Assembly: GCA_012270555.1 (NCBI GenBank)
Contig: JAAXIC010000008.1
Location: forward strand, 64,426-128,425
Direction of reading: 5' to 3'
Origin: Chloroflexota bacterium
GTDB lineage: Bacteria > Chloroflexota > UBA11872 > VXOZ01
DNA length: 64,000 nt
This document shows positions 8,190 through 17,248 of this stretch, piece by piece. The notes beneath the pieces are model-generated. The model saw nothing but the letters and a program-made list of their open reading frames with translations. It did no database searches and was not told where the DNA came from. How positions within the stretch are numbered: position 1 is the stretch's first letter; each line of letters starts with the position of its first letter. The position numbers and the translations under genes are program-made.

Positions 8190-9629
8190 ATGGAGATTAC
8201 GGTCAGCTCGGAAACGCTTGAAAAGAGCCGCGTGAAGCTCACGGTGGATGTTCCGCTTGAGGAAGTAGAGATAGCCTATAAGCGCGCCGTGCGCCGTGTC
8301 AGTGACAAGGTCAACATCCCTGGCTTCCGCCGCGGTCGCGCGCCGCAGGCCCTCGTCGAGCGACATGCCGGCGTAGAGTCCGTCTTCCGCGAAGCCCTCG
8401 ACCGCCTCGTGCCCGCGGCCTATGCCGAAGCCCTAAAGCAGACGGAAATCCAGCCGGTTGGCAGTCCCGAACTCGAACTGCTCCAAGCCGAAAAGGACCA
8501 GGCGGTATCTTTTGCGGCCACCGTGCCGGTGAAGCCGGAGGTAGATACGGGCGATTACCGCGCCATCCAGATCACCAAAGAGAAGCGGCTGGTTACCGAC
8601 GAAGACATCGAAGTGGTGTTGCAAAGCCTTGAGCAGCAACTCGTGCAGTGGGATGAAATGGACCGGCCGGTGGAAGTCGGCGACCGGGTAAAGCTGGACC
8701 TGCGCATCAGCGTTGAAGGACGCATCATTACCAATACGCCTGGCGGCAACTTGATAATCGGCGAAAACACGATGCCGGAGGGATTCGACGAGGTCGCCAC
8801 CGGCATGGTCGCCGGTCAAGAGCGCTCCTTCATCCTGCTGCTCCCGGACGACTACGCCGTCGAGGCAGTGCGGGGCAAGTCTGCGGACTTTGAGATCAAG
8901 GTACTTGGCACCAGCCAGAAGCGGCTCCTGGGTATGACCGATGACTTGGCGAAAGCCACCGGCGACTTTGAGACTATCGATGACCTGCGGGCGGACGTGC
9001 GCAAGCGCTTGGAACAGCGGGCGGAACAGGACGCCGACCAGCAAGCAGAGAATGCCCTCGTCCATGAGTTGGTTTCGGGTTCCACGTTTGAGGTACCGGA
9101 CGTGCTCATCGAGGAACAAGCGCAGCGCTTGGAGCAACGGGAGGCGTTTGAAGCGGCGCAGCGCGGCATTCCCAAGGAATACTACCTCCAGATGATCAAT
9201 CTCTCGGAGGAAGAGTGGAAGCAGCGCCTGCAAGAGCGGGCGGAAGGCATGGTCCGCAACTTCATCGCGCTCGATGCCGTTGCCAGTCAAGAAGAGATTG
9301 CTGTTCCCGCTGAAGAGATAGCTAGGGAAATCGAGCAGAGCATGGCGAACTATCGGATGCAGATCGCGCAGCAAGAGCAACCAGCAGGCATGATCGTCAC
9401 TGAGAAACAGCCCTCAAAGGATCAGGTGCAGGCGCAATTGCAGCAGATGGAGCAGTATCTGAACAGCGATGCATCACGCACGAATATCGCCATGAACTTG
9501 CGCATGCGGAAGACGATCGACTTCCTCAAAGAGACGGTGACCATCGAGGAAGTCACGGTAGAAGCCAAAGCGGAAGAATCGCCGGCGGAAGAGGCCTCCG
9601 CGGAGGCGCCCGCCTCCCAGACCACCTAA
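8190..9629 (+). CDS. tig: Trigger factor (ribosome-associated chaperone)
   Basis: Trigger factor binds the ribosome near the exit tunnel and shields nascent chains; it also has a peptidyl-prolyl isomerase domain. The 479-residue sequence shows the three-domain plan. The N-terminal ribosome-binding domain carries the signature NIPGFRRGRAP near residue 47. The central FKBP-like domain begins around GDRVKLDL near residue 165 and is followed by MPEGFDEVATGM. A long helical C-terminal cradle is rich in Glu and Gln, and the tail is acidic and Ala-rich. It lies 150 bases downstream of tRNA-Gly and ends before a strong terminator. Clp protease genes, its frequent neighbours, are absent here. Confidence 0.95.
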   Translation: MEITVSSETLEKSRVKLTVDVPLEEVEIAYKRAVRRVSDKVNIPGFRRGRAPQALVERHAGVESVFREALDRLVPAAYAEALKQTEIQPVGSPELELLQAEKDQAVSFAATVPVKPEVDTGDYRAIQITKEKRLVTDEDIEVVLQSLEQQLVQWDEMDRPVEVGDRVKLDLRISVEGRIITNTPGGNLIIGENTMPEGFDEVATGMVAGQERSFILLLPDDYAVEAVRGKSADFEIKVLGTSQKRLLGMTDDLAKATGDFETIDDLRADVRKRLEQRAEQDADQQAENALVHELVSGSTFEVPDVLIEEQAQRLEQREAFEAAQRGIPKEYYLQMINLSEEEWKQRLQERAEGMVRNFIALDAVASQEEIAVPAEEIAREIEQSMANYRMQIAQQEQPAGMIVTEKQPSKDQVQAQLQQMEQYLNSDASRTNIAMNLRMRKTIDFLKETVTIEEVTVEAKAEESPAEEASAEAPASQTT

Positions 9630-9690
9630 TTGGGGTGTTTGCTCTCGTGAGACCCAGCCAAGTGCGAAAGTTTCCTCCCATCCCCACTAC

Positions 9691-9730
9691 GAGACCGACA
9701 TTTCTACGAGAATGTCGGTCTCTTTGCATT
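9691..9730 (+). terminator. Rho-independent terminator after tig
   Basis: A perfect 12-bp stem, GAGACCGACATT (9691-9702) with AATGTCGGTCTC (9711-9722), has an 8-base loop and is followed by TTTGCATTCCT. It sits about 60 bases after the trigger factor stop and before rsgA. Confidence 0.85.
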
Positions 9731-9780
9731 CCTCTGGCTGAGGACACAAGCGCAAGCACGAGTAAGCTTGGTAGAACGCA

Positions 9781-10788
9781 ATGACTGCTCCACCACGTAA
9801 CCGCATCCTCGATGGCACCGTTTTGCGGGTCTCACGTGGGGAGTACATGGTGGAGACAGATCACGGGACGTTTCGTTGCAAGCTCCGGGGAAAACTGCGC
9901 AAAGAGCTCATCTATTCTACCAGCAAGAGTAGAGCGCGACGCGTGCAGCGCGTGCAGCCAACCCAGACGCGCGCGCCGGTGAGCGTGGGCGATCACGTAC
10001 ACATTCGGCTGCTGGGCCCGGATACCGCAGTCATCGAGGAGATTCTGCGGGATGATGACCAGACCTGGGGCATTATCCGCCAAGCGCCTGAAAGCAAGCG
10101 CGCCCACGTGCTGGCGGCTAATGTCGATCAGATTGTCATTGTGCTGGCAGCGACGCAACCTGTACCTGACTTCACCCTCCTCGACCGCTACCTTGTCATC
10201 GCCGAGTACCATGACCTTCCCACCTTCTTGGTGCTCAATAAGATCGACCTAAGCATGCCTCCTCAAGTCGAGGAGGAGTTGTCTATCTATGCGCGCGTTG
10301 GCTACACGATCCTGCGCACGAGTGCCGAGACCGGCAGCGGAATGTCGCAATTGCGAGAGTGTCTCCAAGGCAACCGGTCGGTCTTTAGCGGTGTTTCGGG
10401 AGTTGGCAAGTCCTCACTCATCAATCGGCTGGCCGCAAGCGCTGCGCTTCCGGTAGGCGCTGTGGGCGCTAAGGGTGAGGGCCGCCACATCACCACGCGC
10501 TCCGAGACGATTGCTCTGGATGATGAGACGCATGTCATGGATACGCCGGGACTGCGCAAGCTTTCTTCATGGAGCATTGAACCAGAGGACCTTCCTCATC
10601 TCTTCCCAGAAATCCGCGCGCTCATGGGTCAGTGCCGTTTTCGCGACTGCGCGCACATCGACGAGCCCGCTTGCGCCGTGCGCTCGGCCCTGCAAGCGAG
10701 GACGATTGCGGAGCGTCGGTATAAGAGCTACGTGTTGTTCCATTATGAACTGACGGCGCAAAACCTGACCCCTTGGGAGCAGGCGTGA
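9781..10788 (+). CDS. rsgA: Small ribosomal subunit biogenesis GTPase RsgA
   Basis: RsgA is a circularly permuted GTPase that checks late 30S subunit maturation. The 335-residue protein has an N-terminal OB fold (ILDGTVLRVSRGEYMVE), then the GTPase motifs in permuted order: NKID (G4), GVSGVGKSSL (G1), the HITTR switch region and DTPG (G3). The C-terminal zinc motif CRFRDCAHIDEPACAV matches the family CxFxDCxHxxEPxC pattern. An unusual basic insertion, about residues 45-60 and rich in Arg and Gln, lies in the OB domain. It starts after the tig terminator and probably has its own promoter; gmk follows after 141 bases. Confidence 0.94.
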   Translation: MTAPPRNRILDGTVLRVSRGEYMVETDHGTFRCKLRGKLRKELIYSTSKSRARRVQRVQPTQTRAPVSVGDHVHIRLLGPDTAVIEEILRDDDQTWGIIRQAPESKRAHVLAANVDQIVIVLAATQPVPDFTLLDRYLVIAEYHDLPTFLVLNKIDLSMPPQVEEELSIYARVGYTILRTSAETGSGMSQLRECLQGNRSVFSGVSGVGKSSLINRLAASAALPVGAVGAKGEGRHITTRSETIALDDETHVMDTPGLRKLSSWSIEPEDLPHLFPEIRALMGQCRFRDCAHIDEPACAVRSALQARTIAERRYKSYVLFHYELTAQNLTPWEQA

Positions 10789-10859
10789 CGCACGCTCGCA
10801 TTCTTTGAGGACAATCGAGTTTTAAAGGGCTACGCGGGAAAACGCTTACGAAACTTCAA

Positions 10860-10889
10860 TTGACCGGCGGCGAACCGGTGGCGTAGTCT
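10860..10889 (+). promoter_or_regulatory. Possible promoter for gmk-priA-def-fmt
   Basis: TTGACC at 10860-10865 and TAGTCT at 10884-10889 are 18 bases apart in the 141-base gap before gmk. The -35 is good and the -10 is weak, so the call is tentative. Confidence 0.3.
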
Positions 10890-10929
10890 AGTCACCAAAG
10901 AGGTTTTCAGCTAGGCAGAGTTTGTTACG

Positions 10930-11571
10930 GTGGATGCGCTCAAGCAGCACGGCCCTGAAACTCCGGCCTCCTTCACAGTGAGTTCACGCTCTCTCCTCTT
11001 CGTCATTTCCGGCCCATCGGGTGCGGGCAAAGACTCGATCATCGAGGGCCTTCATGACAGGGGATTGGGGTTCTACCGCGCGATCACTGCGGTCACGCGT
11101 GCGCCGCGCCCAAATGAAGTGCACGGTACGCACCACTACTTTCTGACCCCCGCTGAATTCTCGCAGTGGGAAGCCCAAGGAAGATTTCTGGAGACCGCGA
11201 CCGTCTATGGGCATCGCTACGGCACGCCGCGGCAAGAAGTCACGACCGCACTGGATCGCGGCCAGGACGTTCTCTTGCGCGTCGACGTGCAGGGAGCCGC
11301 AACCGTGCGCCAGCGCATGCCGGAGAGCATCCACATCTTCATCGGCGTACCGGGGCTTTCCTTGGAGACCCTCCGGCAGCGCCGCGACCAAAGGGGCGAG
11401 GAAACACTCGCTGAACGAACGACGCGCGACTCTCTGCTGCGCGGCGAACTTGCGGCAATTCCCCAGTTCGATTATCTCGTGGTAAACGAAACCGGCGAGA
11501 TCGATCGAGCCGTAGACCAACTAAGCGCCATCATGACGGCGGAAAAGTGTCGGATTTCCCCGCGCGGGTGA
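10930..11571 (+). CDS. gmk: Guanylate kinase
   Basis: Guanylate kinase converts GMP to GDP with ATP in purine nucleotide synthesis. The 213-residue sequence has the P-loop GPSGAGKDSI, the GMP-binding segment TRAPRPNEVHGTHHYFLT, GHRYGTP, and RVDVQGA preceding the lid with its R-R-x-x-R-G-E-E elements. The start is a GTG at 10930; an ATG is available only further in, after the loss of conserved residues. Its 3' end overlaps priA by 25 bases, so translation of the two is likely coupled. An omega subunit gene (rpoZ), the common partner, is absent. Confidence 0.94.
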   Translation: MDALKQHGPETPASFTVSSRSLLFVISGPSGAGKDSIIEGLHDRGLGFYRAITAVTRAPRPNEVHGTHHYFLTPAEFSQWEAQGRFLETATVYGHRYGTPRQEVTTALDRGQDVLLRVDVQGAATVRQRMPESIHIFIGVPGLSLETLRQRRDQRGEETLAERTTRDSLLRGELAAIPQFDYLVVNETGEIDRAVDQLSAIMTAEKCRISPRG

Positions 11572-13970
11572 AGCACCTTCCCCTTGAAACCCCGTACGCC
11601 GAGATCGCGGTTGACGTCCTCAACGTTCCTGCCGATAAGACCTACCACTACGCCATTCCCGATCACTTGCGGGATCGAGTCACGCCCGGTGTCATGGTGC
11701 TCGTCGGCTTTGGCGAACGCATCATCGAGGGCTTAGTCGTAGCCGGAGCCGAAACTTCACCGGTTGAAGAAGTCCGTGAAATCATGGACGTCGTCGCGGA
11801 CAGCGCGCTGCTTACTCCGGCGCAGATCATCCTGGCACGCAAGATCGCCCGCTACTACCTTGCTTCCCCGATGAAGGTCATCGGCCCCATGCTCCCGCCG
11901 GGCTTGCGCGAACGCGTGAAGCACTGGTCGAGACTGGACCCGCTCGTAGAACTGCCGGAAGATGCGGCAACCACACGGAACGAGCGCCTCTTTCTTGAGA
12001 CCTTGCAAAGCGAGGGCGAGGTCTCGCATGAGCGGCTGCAGCGCCTCGCCGGGCCGACTGTCTTTCAGCGCATGCAGCGCAGATTGGAACGGCTCGGCGC
12101 GGTGCATCTCCGCGCGGCATTGCAACCCCATAAGCCGCCGCCGCTGCGAGACCAATGGGTGGAGAGTCTGTCATCCCCGAAGGAAGCCGAGCCCCTGCTG
12201 CGACGGTCGCGCGCGCAGAAGAAACTGCTGCGTGCACTGGAAACGCACAGCATGGGCGTATTAGTGCGAGATTTGCTGGAAGAGACCGGGACCACTGCCC
12301 TACCGCTTAAAACGTTGGAAGAAAAGGGCTTAGTCCGTTTCAGCAAGGCACGTCAAGTGCAGTCTGCTGCGATACAACCACGCGATCTCCCACCGTTGGA
12401 CTCACCTGAACAAGAACAGGCCTGGCAGGCAATACTGGAACTAATGTCTAGACCCGAAGCTGCCCCGCATGGCCGCTCGCTGGTCGTAATGGACAGCCTC
12501 CTAACGGGCGCGAATGCGAGTCCCTGGGCACTATACGCGCACGCCGCCGCGCAGGCGCTCGCGTCCGCCTCCCAAGTGCTGCTACTTACTCCCAACAATT
12601 ATGTAATGCAGCGGATTGCGCGGGCGCTTGAAGCAGTCTTTCCTGAGCGAGTCCTTGTGTGGCACGGCACGTTGCGCGCATCCCGCCGCCGCACCACCTG
12701 GGAGCGCGTACAGCGTGGCGAACCGGTTGTTGTGGTTGGGACGCGCTCGGCAGTGCTGCTTCCTTTTCAGACGTTGGGCTTGATTCTGGTTGATAGCGAG
12801 CACGACGATGCGTATAAGAACCAGGAGAATCCGCGTTTCCATGCGGTCACCGTCGCCGGTTGGCTTGCCGAGAGTTTCGCCGCGCCGGTACTGCTCTTCT
12901 CACATACGCCGCGTGTAACCACGTATGCCGAGGTAGAGAGCGGTCGCGCGCAGTTCACGCGCGCTACTGATGTCACTCCCACCGCCACGATCATAGACAT
13001 GCGCAGCGCGCGACACGTGGGGCCGCGCCAGATCATTAGCCGCGAACTGCGCGATGCCATTGGACACGCGCTTGGGGAACAAAGACCCGTAGTACTGCTG
13101 CAAAATCGCCGTGGCGCTGCGACCCATGCGCTCTGCCCCAAGTGCGGGCACGTTGTCGAATGCCTGAATTGCAGCGTGCCACTCGTCCAACACCGCGCCA
13201 GCGGCCTCATGCGCTGCCACCGCTGCGGCGCGGAAGCGCCCATTCCGACCCACTGTCCGCAATGCGAAAGCGAACTGCGTTTTCGCGGCATCGGGTCGCA
13301 AACCGTGGAAATCGAGATACAACGTCTCTTCCCTGACGCGCGTATCGCGCGCTGGGACCGTGACGTGATTGAAGCTCAGGAAGAGGAAAGCCCCTATACT
13401 GCGCTCCGTGAGGGCAAGCTGGATATTCTCATTGGCACGGCCGCCGTGCTTGCCGAGCCTCTACCCGTTGGTCTTTACGCCGTGGTTTCCGCGGACACCG
13501 CGCTCCACCTGCCGGACTTCCGCGCAGCCGAACGGACATATCAACTCCTCCGGCGCATCGGTTTTCTGGCCGCGGCAGTGCAGGCTGAGATGCTCATCCA
13601 GACCTACACGCCGGACAGCCTGCCTGTGCGGGCCCTGAAGCTGGGGCGATACTTGTGGTTCTACCGGAAGAACATGGCAGAGCGGTCGGGGGCCTTTCCG
13701 CCGAGTGTCGAAATGGCGGTTCTCCTTTACCAGGACCGCAAGCCGGAACGCGCCGCAGAATCGGCGGTTGCTTTGGTACAATGTCTACAGCAGATCATTG
13801 CACGCGACCAACTGACGGTTGAACTGCTGGGCCCCGCGCCGGCATTCCCCGAACGCGTGCGCGGGCTCTACCGCTGGCACGTGCTGGTGCGCGGACAGGG
13901 TATCCACGATCTATTGGTCCATGTACCGCCGGGATGGATCATCGACGTAGATCCGGTGAGCGTGCTGTAG
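11547..13970 (+). CDS. priA: PriA-family primosomal protein N', helicase motifs degenerate
   Basis: An 807-residue homologue of PriA, the replication-restart protein that recognises stalled forks and loads the replicative helicase. The N-terminal 3'BD domain (YAEIAVDVLNVPADKTYHYA) and the zinc module with four CxxC pairs (CPKC, CLNC, CHRC, CPQC) are intact, and GTRSA and HLPDFRAAERTYQLL are retained. The ATPase signatures are not: the Walker A position reads SLLTGANASPW with no GK[ST], DEEH reads DSEHDDAYK, SATPS reads SHTPR, and the KGHDFP and AGRAGR motifs are missing. A fork-binding scaffold without helicase activity is the likely outcome, as is known for actinobacterial PriA. It starts at GTG 11547 inside gmk; def follows after 30 bases. 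Confidence 0.88.
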   Translation: MSDFPARVKHLPLETPYAEIAVDVLNVPADKTYHYAIPDHLRDRVTPGVMVLVGFGERIIEGLVVAGAETSPVEEVREIMDVVADSALLTPAQIILARKIARYYLASPMKVIGPMLPPGLRERVKHWSRLDPLVELPEDAATTRNERLFLETLQSEGEVSHERLQRLAGPTVFQRMQRRLERLGAVHLRAALQPHKPPPLRDQWVESLSSPKEAEPLLRRSRAQKKLLRALETHSMGVLVRDLLEETGTTALPLKTLEEKGLVRFSKARQVQSAAIQPRDLPPLDSPEQEQAWQAILELMSRPEAAPHGRSLVVMDSLLTGANASPWALYAHAAAQALASASQVLLLTPNNYVMQRIARALEAVFPERVLVWHGTLRASRRRTTWERVQRGEPVVVVGTRSAVLLPFQTLGLILVDSEHDDAYKNQENPRFHAVTVAGWLAESFAAPVLLFSHTPRVTTYAEVESGRAQFTRATDVTPTATIIDMRSARHVGPRQIISRELRDAIGHALGEQRPVVLLQNRRGAATHALCPKCGHVVECLNCSVPLVQHRASGLMRCHRCGAEAPIPTHCPQCESELRFRGIGSQTVEIEIQRLFPDARIARWDRDVIEAQEEESPYTALREGKLDILIGTAAVLAEPLPVGLYAVVSADTALHLPDFRAAERTYQLLRRIGFLAAAVQAEMLIQTYTPDSLPVRALKLGRYLWFYRKNMAERSGAFPPSVEMAVLLYQDRKPERAAESAVALVQCLQQIIARDQLTVELLGPAPAFPERVRGLYRWHVLVRGQGIHDLLVHVPPGWIIDVDPVSVL

Positions 13971-14000
13971 AAACGAATCTTCAAGGCGAGAGGCTCAACC

Positions 14001-14504
14001 GTGGCCGCTCAGGAAATTCTGCAACTCGGCAGCGAGATCTTACGTCAGAAGGCGAAGCGCGTCCCCAAGGGCATGCGGGGGCTGCGGAAGCTCGTTGACA
14101 GGATGTTCGCCACGATGGACACTGCCTCAGGCATAGGCTTGGCGGCGCCGCAAATCGGCGTCTCGCTGCGGGTGATCGTGGTTGACGCTGATGAAGTGCG
14201 CATGGCATTGGTCAACCCGGAGATCGTCAAAACCTCAGAAGAGTGCATTCTCGATGAAGAGGGATGCCTTTCGTACTCCTCCTACTACGGCCCGGTGAAC
14301 CGGTACCAGAGTGTTGTCGTCAAGGGACGTTCGCTAGAAGGGAAAGAGATACGCATTCGCGCCACAGACCTTTTGGCGCGGGTGTTCCAGCACGAGATCG
14401 ATCACCTGGATGGCACCCTCTTCTTGGATCGCTTAGACGACCCGGAGCAACTCTACCGCGTAGAACCGGAAACTGAATCGGACTCGCCAGCAGAAGATTC
14501 TTAG
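14001..14504 (+). CDS. def: Peptide deformylase
   Basis: The enzyme removes the N-formyl group from the initiator methionine of nascent proteins. The 167-residue protein has all three active-site motifs: GIGLAAPQIG near residue 44, EGCLSY with the metal-binding cysteine, and QHEIDHLDG with the two histidine ligands and the catalytic glutamate. It begins with GTG at 14001. The next gene is fmt, 9 bases away, which adds the formyl group to the initiator tRNA; def and fmt form the classical pair. The C-terminal tail is short and acidic. Confidence 0.96.
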   Translation: MAAQEILQLGSEILRQKAKRVPKGMRGLRKLVDRMFATMDTASGIGLAAPQIGVSLRVIVVDADEVRMALVNPEIVKTSEECILDEEGCLSYSSYYGPVNRYQSVVVKGRSLEGKEIRIRATDLLARVFQHEIDHLDGTLFLDRLDDPEQLYRVEPETESDSPAEDS

Positions 14505-14513
14505 GGAGAGTCA

Positions 14514-15455
14514 ATGCGTGTCATCTTCTGCGGTACTGCCGCCTTTGCCGTGCCCAGCTTGCACGCCCTCGCCCAGCACCACGACGTCGTCCTGGTAGTT
14601 ACGCAGCAAGACCGTCCCGCCGGGCGGGGTCGGAAGCCGCAGATGCCTCCGGTGAAGCTCGCGGCTGCGGAACACAATCTCGCGGTCATACAGCCGCACT
14701 CCCTGCGCAAGAAAGCCGTGGTGGCGGAACTCGCGTCTGCCGCAGCCGACGTGATCGTGGTGACGGCCTACGGCAAGATTCTTCCCATGGCTATTCTGGA
14801 TTTGCCGCCTCACGGGTGTCTGAACGTGCATGCCTCGCTTTTGCCGCGGCATCGCGGGGCTGCTCCGGTAACGGCCGCCATTCTTGCCGGTGATGCGGTG
14901 AGTGGTGTCACAATCATGCAGATGGATGAGGGCCTTGACACCGGTCCGATTCTTCGGCAGCGATCATTGCGGCTAACGGGTAAAGAGACGACTGGCACGC
15001 TAACGACCACACTTTCTCAGCTTGGCGCAGATCTGTTGATCCCAACATTGGAGGATTGGGTTGTCGGTTGTATCGAACCACAGCCCCAAGACGACTCCCG
15101 TGCGACGTACGCGCCGCTGCTCAAGAAACAAGACGGCATTGTGCAGTGGGATCGCGATGCGGATACCATCTGTCGTCACGTACGGGCCATGCAGCCCTGG
15201 CCGGGCGCCGTCACGTTCTGGGACAGTCGGCAATTGAAAATTCTCCGAGCACAGCCCGCTACAGGTAGTATTGGAGAAACGCCCGGCAGAGTAATCCGCC
15301 ACCAGAAAGATCTGGCTGTGGTCGCTGGCACAGGGATCGTTGTTTTGGAAGAAATGCAAATGGCGGGAAAACGCGCCCTGCCCGCGATCGATTTCCTCCA
15401 TGGCTACGGCGCCATTGTCGGCGCGGTACTCCATGCGCCATGCGTGGTATCATGA
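14514..15455 (+). CDS. fmt: Methionyl-tRNA formyltransferase
   Basis: The enzyme transfers a formyl group from 10-formyl-tetrahydrofolate to Met-tRNAfMet. The N-terminal formyltransferase domain starts MRVIFCGTAAFAVPSL, contains the QDRPAGRGRK tRNA-contact loop and has the active-site motifs NVHASLLPRHRGAAP and MDEGLDTGPIL. The C-terminal OB-fold domain is present (AMQPWPGAVTFW...), giving the normal length of about 313 residues. A ribosome-binding site GGGAG precedes the ATG. It is directly downstream of def in the same operon. Confidence 0.96.
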   Translation: MRVIFCGTAAFAVPSLHALAQHHDVVLVVTQQDRPAGRGRKPQMPPVKLAAAEHNLAVIQPHSLRKKAVVAELASAAADVIVVTAYGKILPMAILDLPPHGCLNVHASLLPRHRGAAPVTAAILAGDAVSGVTIMQMDEGLDTGPILRQRSLRLTGKETTGTLTTTLSQLGADLLIPTLEDWVVGCIEPQPQDDSRATYAPLLKKQDGIVQWDRDADTICRHVRAMQPWPGAVTFWDSRQLKILRAQPATGSIGETPGRVIRHQKDLAVVAGTGIVVLEEMQMAGKRALPAIDFLHGYGAIVGAVLHAPCVVS

Positions 15456-15556
15456 CGGAGAAGTGTTGACCGGAATTGGCGAATCAGGTGGCTGTGCTCC
15501 ACCTCCAGACTTGAGCGAGGAGTACGATAGCGCCGCACTAGCGGCCCGCGAGGCGT

Positions 15557-17236
15557 ATGCGCATGGACGATCCGGTAGCGTTGGGGCTTCCGCTGTCACA
15601 GACTGAGATTCAGGTAACGGATGACATTGGCGCCCTGGTAAGTGTAATGCCGCCACGCATCCGAGGTTCGCTTGAAGCCATTGAAGACGTGTCCGACCTG
15701 CTTGAGATCGTCCTCGACCTGGGGCGCAAACCGGAAGCGCGCTTTCTCCGCCGTGAAGCCATCCTCGATGACCGAGAGTTGACCGCCGACGACATTGACC
15801 AGGTCATATCGCGGCTGGGCGCGTTTACCAGCGATAATCGCGCCGGCATTCCCCGCACGCTCCACCGGATCTCCGCCATCCGCAACCGTACGGGAGACAT
15901 CGTCGGCCTGACCTGTCGCATTGGCCGCGCCGTGATCGGAACCATAGAGATCATCCGCGACCTCGTTGAGTCAGGCAAGAGCCCGCTCTTGCTCGGTAGT
16001 CCGGGCGTGGGCAAGACGACACTCCTGCGTGACGTAGCCCGCGTGCTGGCTGATGAATCTCACAAGCGCGTCATCGTCGTCGACACCTCCAATGAGATTG
16101 CCGGCGACGGCGATATCCCCCATGCCGGCATCGGTCGGGCCCGGCGCATGCAGGTGCCGAGTTCCACGGACCAACACAAAGTCATGATCGAAGCGGTCGA
16201 GAATCACATGCCCGAGGTGATTGTCATCGATGAGATCGGCACTGAGCTCGAAGCCGCCGCCGCGCGCACCATCGCCGAACGCGGCGTGCAGCTCGTGGGC
16301 ACGGCGCACGGCAACACGTTAACGAACTTGATGCAGAACCCGACCCTATCCGATCTCATCGGCGGCATCCAGTCCGTCACGCTCAGCGATGAAGAAGCGC
16401 GGCGGCGGCGTTCGCAGAAGTCCGTCCTCGAGCGCAAAGCCCCGCCGACGTTTCAAGTGCTGGTAGAGATCAAGGGCTGGCATCACATGATGGTGCACCA
16501 TGACGTTGCCGAGACCATCGACAACCTCCTACGTGGACGGCCGATAGCCGTGGAGGAGCGTGTGCGCGGAGATGACAATGGCATTGAGACGACGAAGCAC
16601 GTGATCGCGCCCCCGAAAGGCATGCGCGCGCAAGAACTTTGGGACCCGCGGGAGGGTGAAGCCAGAGAGTGGCGTGAGCGGCCTGCAACTTCCAGCAATG
16701 GACGGTCACGCACTGCTAATTCTCGATTCCTCCCCGATCACTGGTCGGACGAGGCGCATGAAGAAAGGCCGCCCCGCGATCCGGTCTCTATCTTTCCCTT
16801 TGGCGTAAGTCGCAAGCGCCTAGAAGATGCGGCAAAGCATTTATCAGTGCCGGCGTGGGTTACCGAAGATCTGAGCACAGCCGACGTCGTTCTCACGCTC
16901 AAGAGCTACTATCGCCAACGGACGGGCCCCTTGCGCCTGGCTGAGCAGAAGCAAATCCCGATCTTCGTTTTGCGAAGCAATGCCCAATCTCAGATCAACC
17001 AGAGCCTTGCCAGCATCTTCGATCTCAATACCCGTCATACGACCGGTGAGGTTGAGGACCTCCGACTAGCCGAGGCAGCGGTACAGGAAACCCTGCACAC
17101 CTCCCAACCTGTCGACCTGCCGCCGGCCAACGCCTACATCCGCCGTCTCCAACACGAGCTTGCCCAAAAGTTCAAGCTTGGCTCCCGCAGCTATGGCAAA
17201 GAACCGAACCGCTGGGTACGCATCCATAAGCCGTAA
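15557..17236 (+). CDS. R3H domain-containing AAA ATPase (Ycf45/SpoIIIAA-like)
   Basis: A 559-residue protein combining a SpoIIIAA/Ycf45-type AAA ATPase with a C-terminal R3H domain that binds single-stranded nucleic acid. Visible elements: Walker [14 protein letters not shown] near residue 143, [13 protein letters not shown] (Walker B) and the GTAHGNTL sensor-like motif. A middle linker rich in Arg, Glu and Pro follows, and the R3H stretch with [14 protein letters not shown] and [13 protein letters not shown] forms the end. Upstream in frame there is a TAG, so the start is ATG 15557 or ATG 15563. It sits between fmt and the sugar isomerase, 12 bases before the latter. The family is widespread in Chloroflexota, Firmicutes and cyanobacteria but its function is not settled; an RNA- or DNA-remodelling role is inferred. 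Confidence 0.85.
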   Translation: MRMDDPVALGLPLSQTEIQVTDDIGALVSVMPPRIRGSLEAIEDVSDLLEIVLDLGRKPEARFLRREAILDDRELTADDIDQVISRLGAFTSDNRAGIPRTLHRISAIRNRTGDIVGLTCRIGRAVIGTIEIIRDLVESGKSPLLLGSPGVGKTTLLRDVARVLADESHKRVIVVDTSNEIAGDGDIPHAGIGRARRMQVPSSTDQHKVMIEAVENHMPEVIVIDEIGTELEAAAARTIAERGVQLVGTAHGNTLTNLMQNPTLSDLIGGIQSVTLSDEEARRRRSQKSVLERKAPPTFQVLVEIKGWHHMMVHHDVAETIDNLLRGRPIAVEERVRGDDNGIETTKHVIAPPKGMRAQELWDPREGEAREWRERPATSSNGRSRTANSRFLPDHWSDEAHEERPPRDPVSIFPFGVSRKRLEDAAKHLSVPAWVTEDLSTADVVLTLKSYYRQRTGPLRLAEQKQIPIFVLRSNAQSQINQSLASIFDLNTRHTTGEVEDLRLAEAAVQETLHTSQPVDLPPANAYIRRLQHELAQKFKLGSRSYGKEPNRWVRIHKP

Positions 17237-17248
17237 CTGCGAAACTGC

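Noticed and set aside
7978-8190. A short minus-strand frame ending in GIRTRDPHLGKV
   Set aside because: This is the well-known spurious translation across a tRNA gene.
8433-9380. A 315-codon minus-strand frame over tig
   Set aside because: It is antisense to trigger factor and has no family features.
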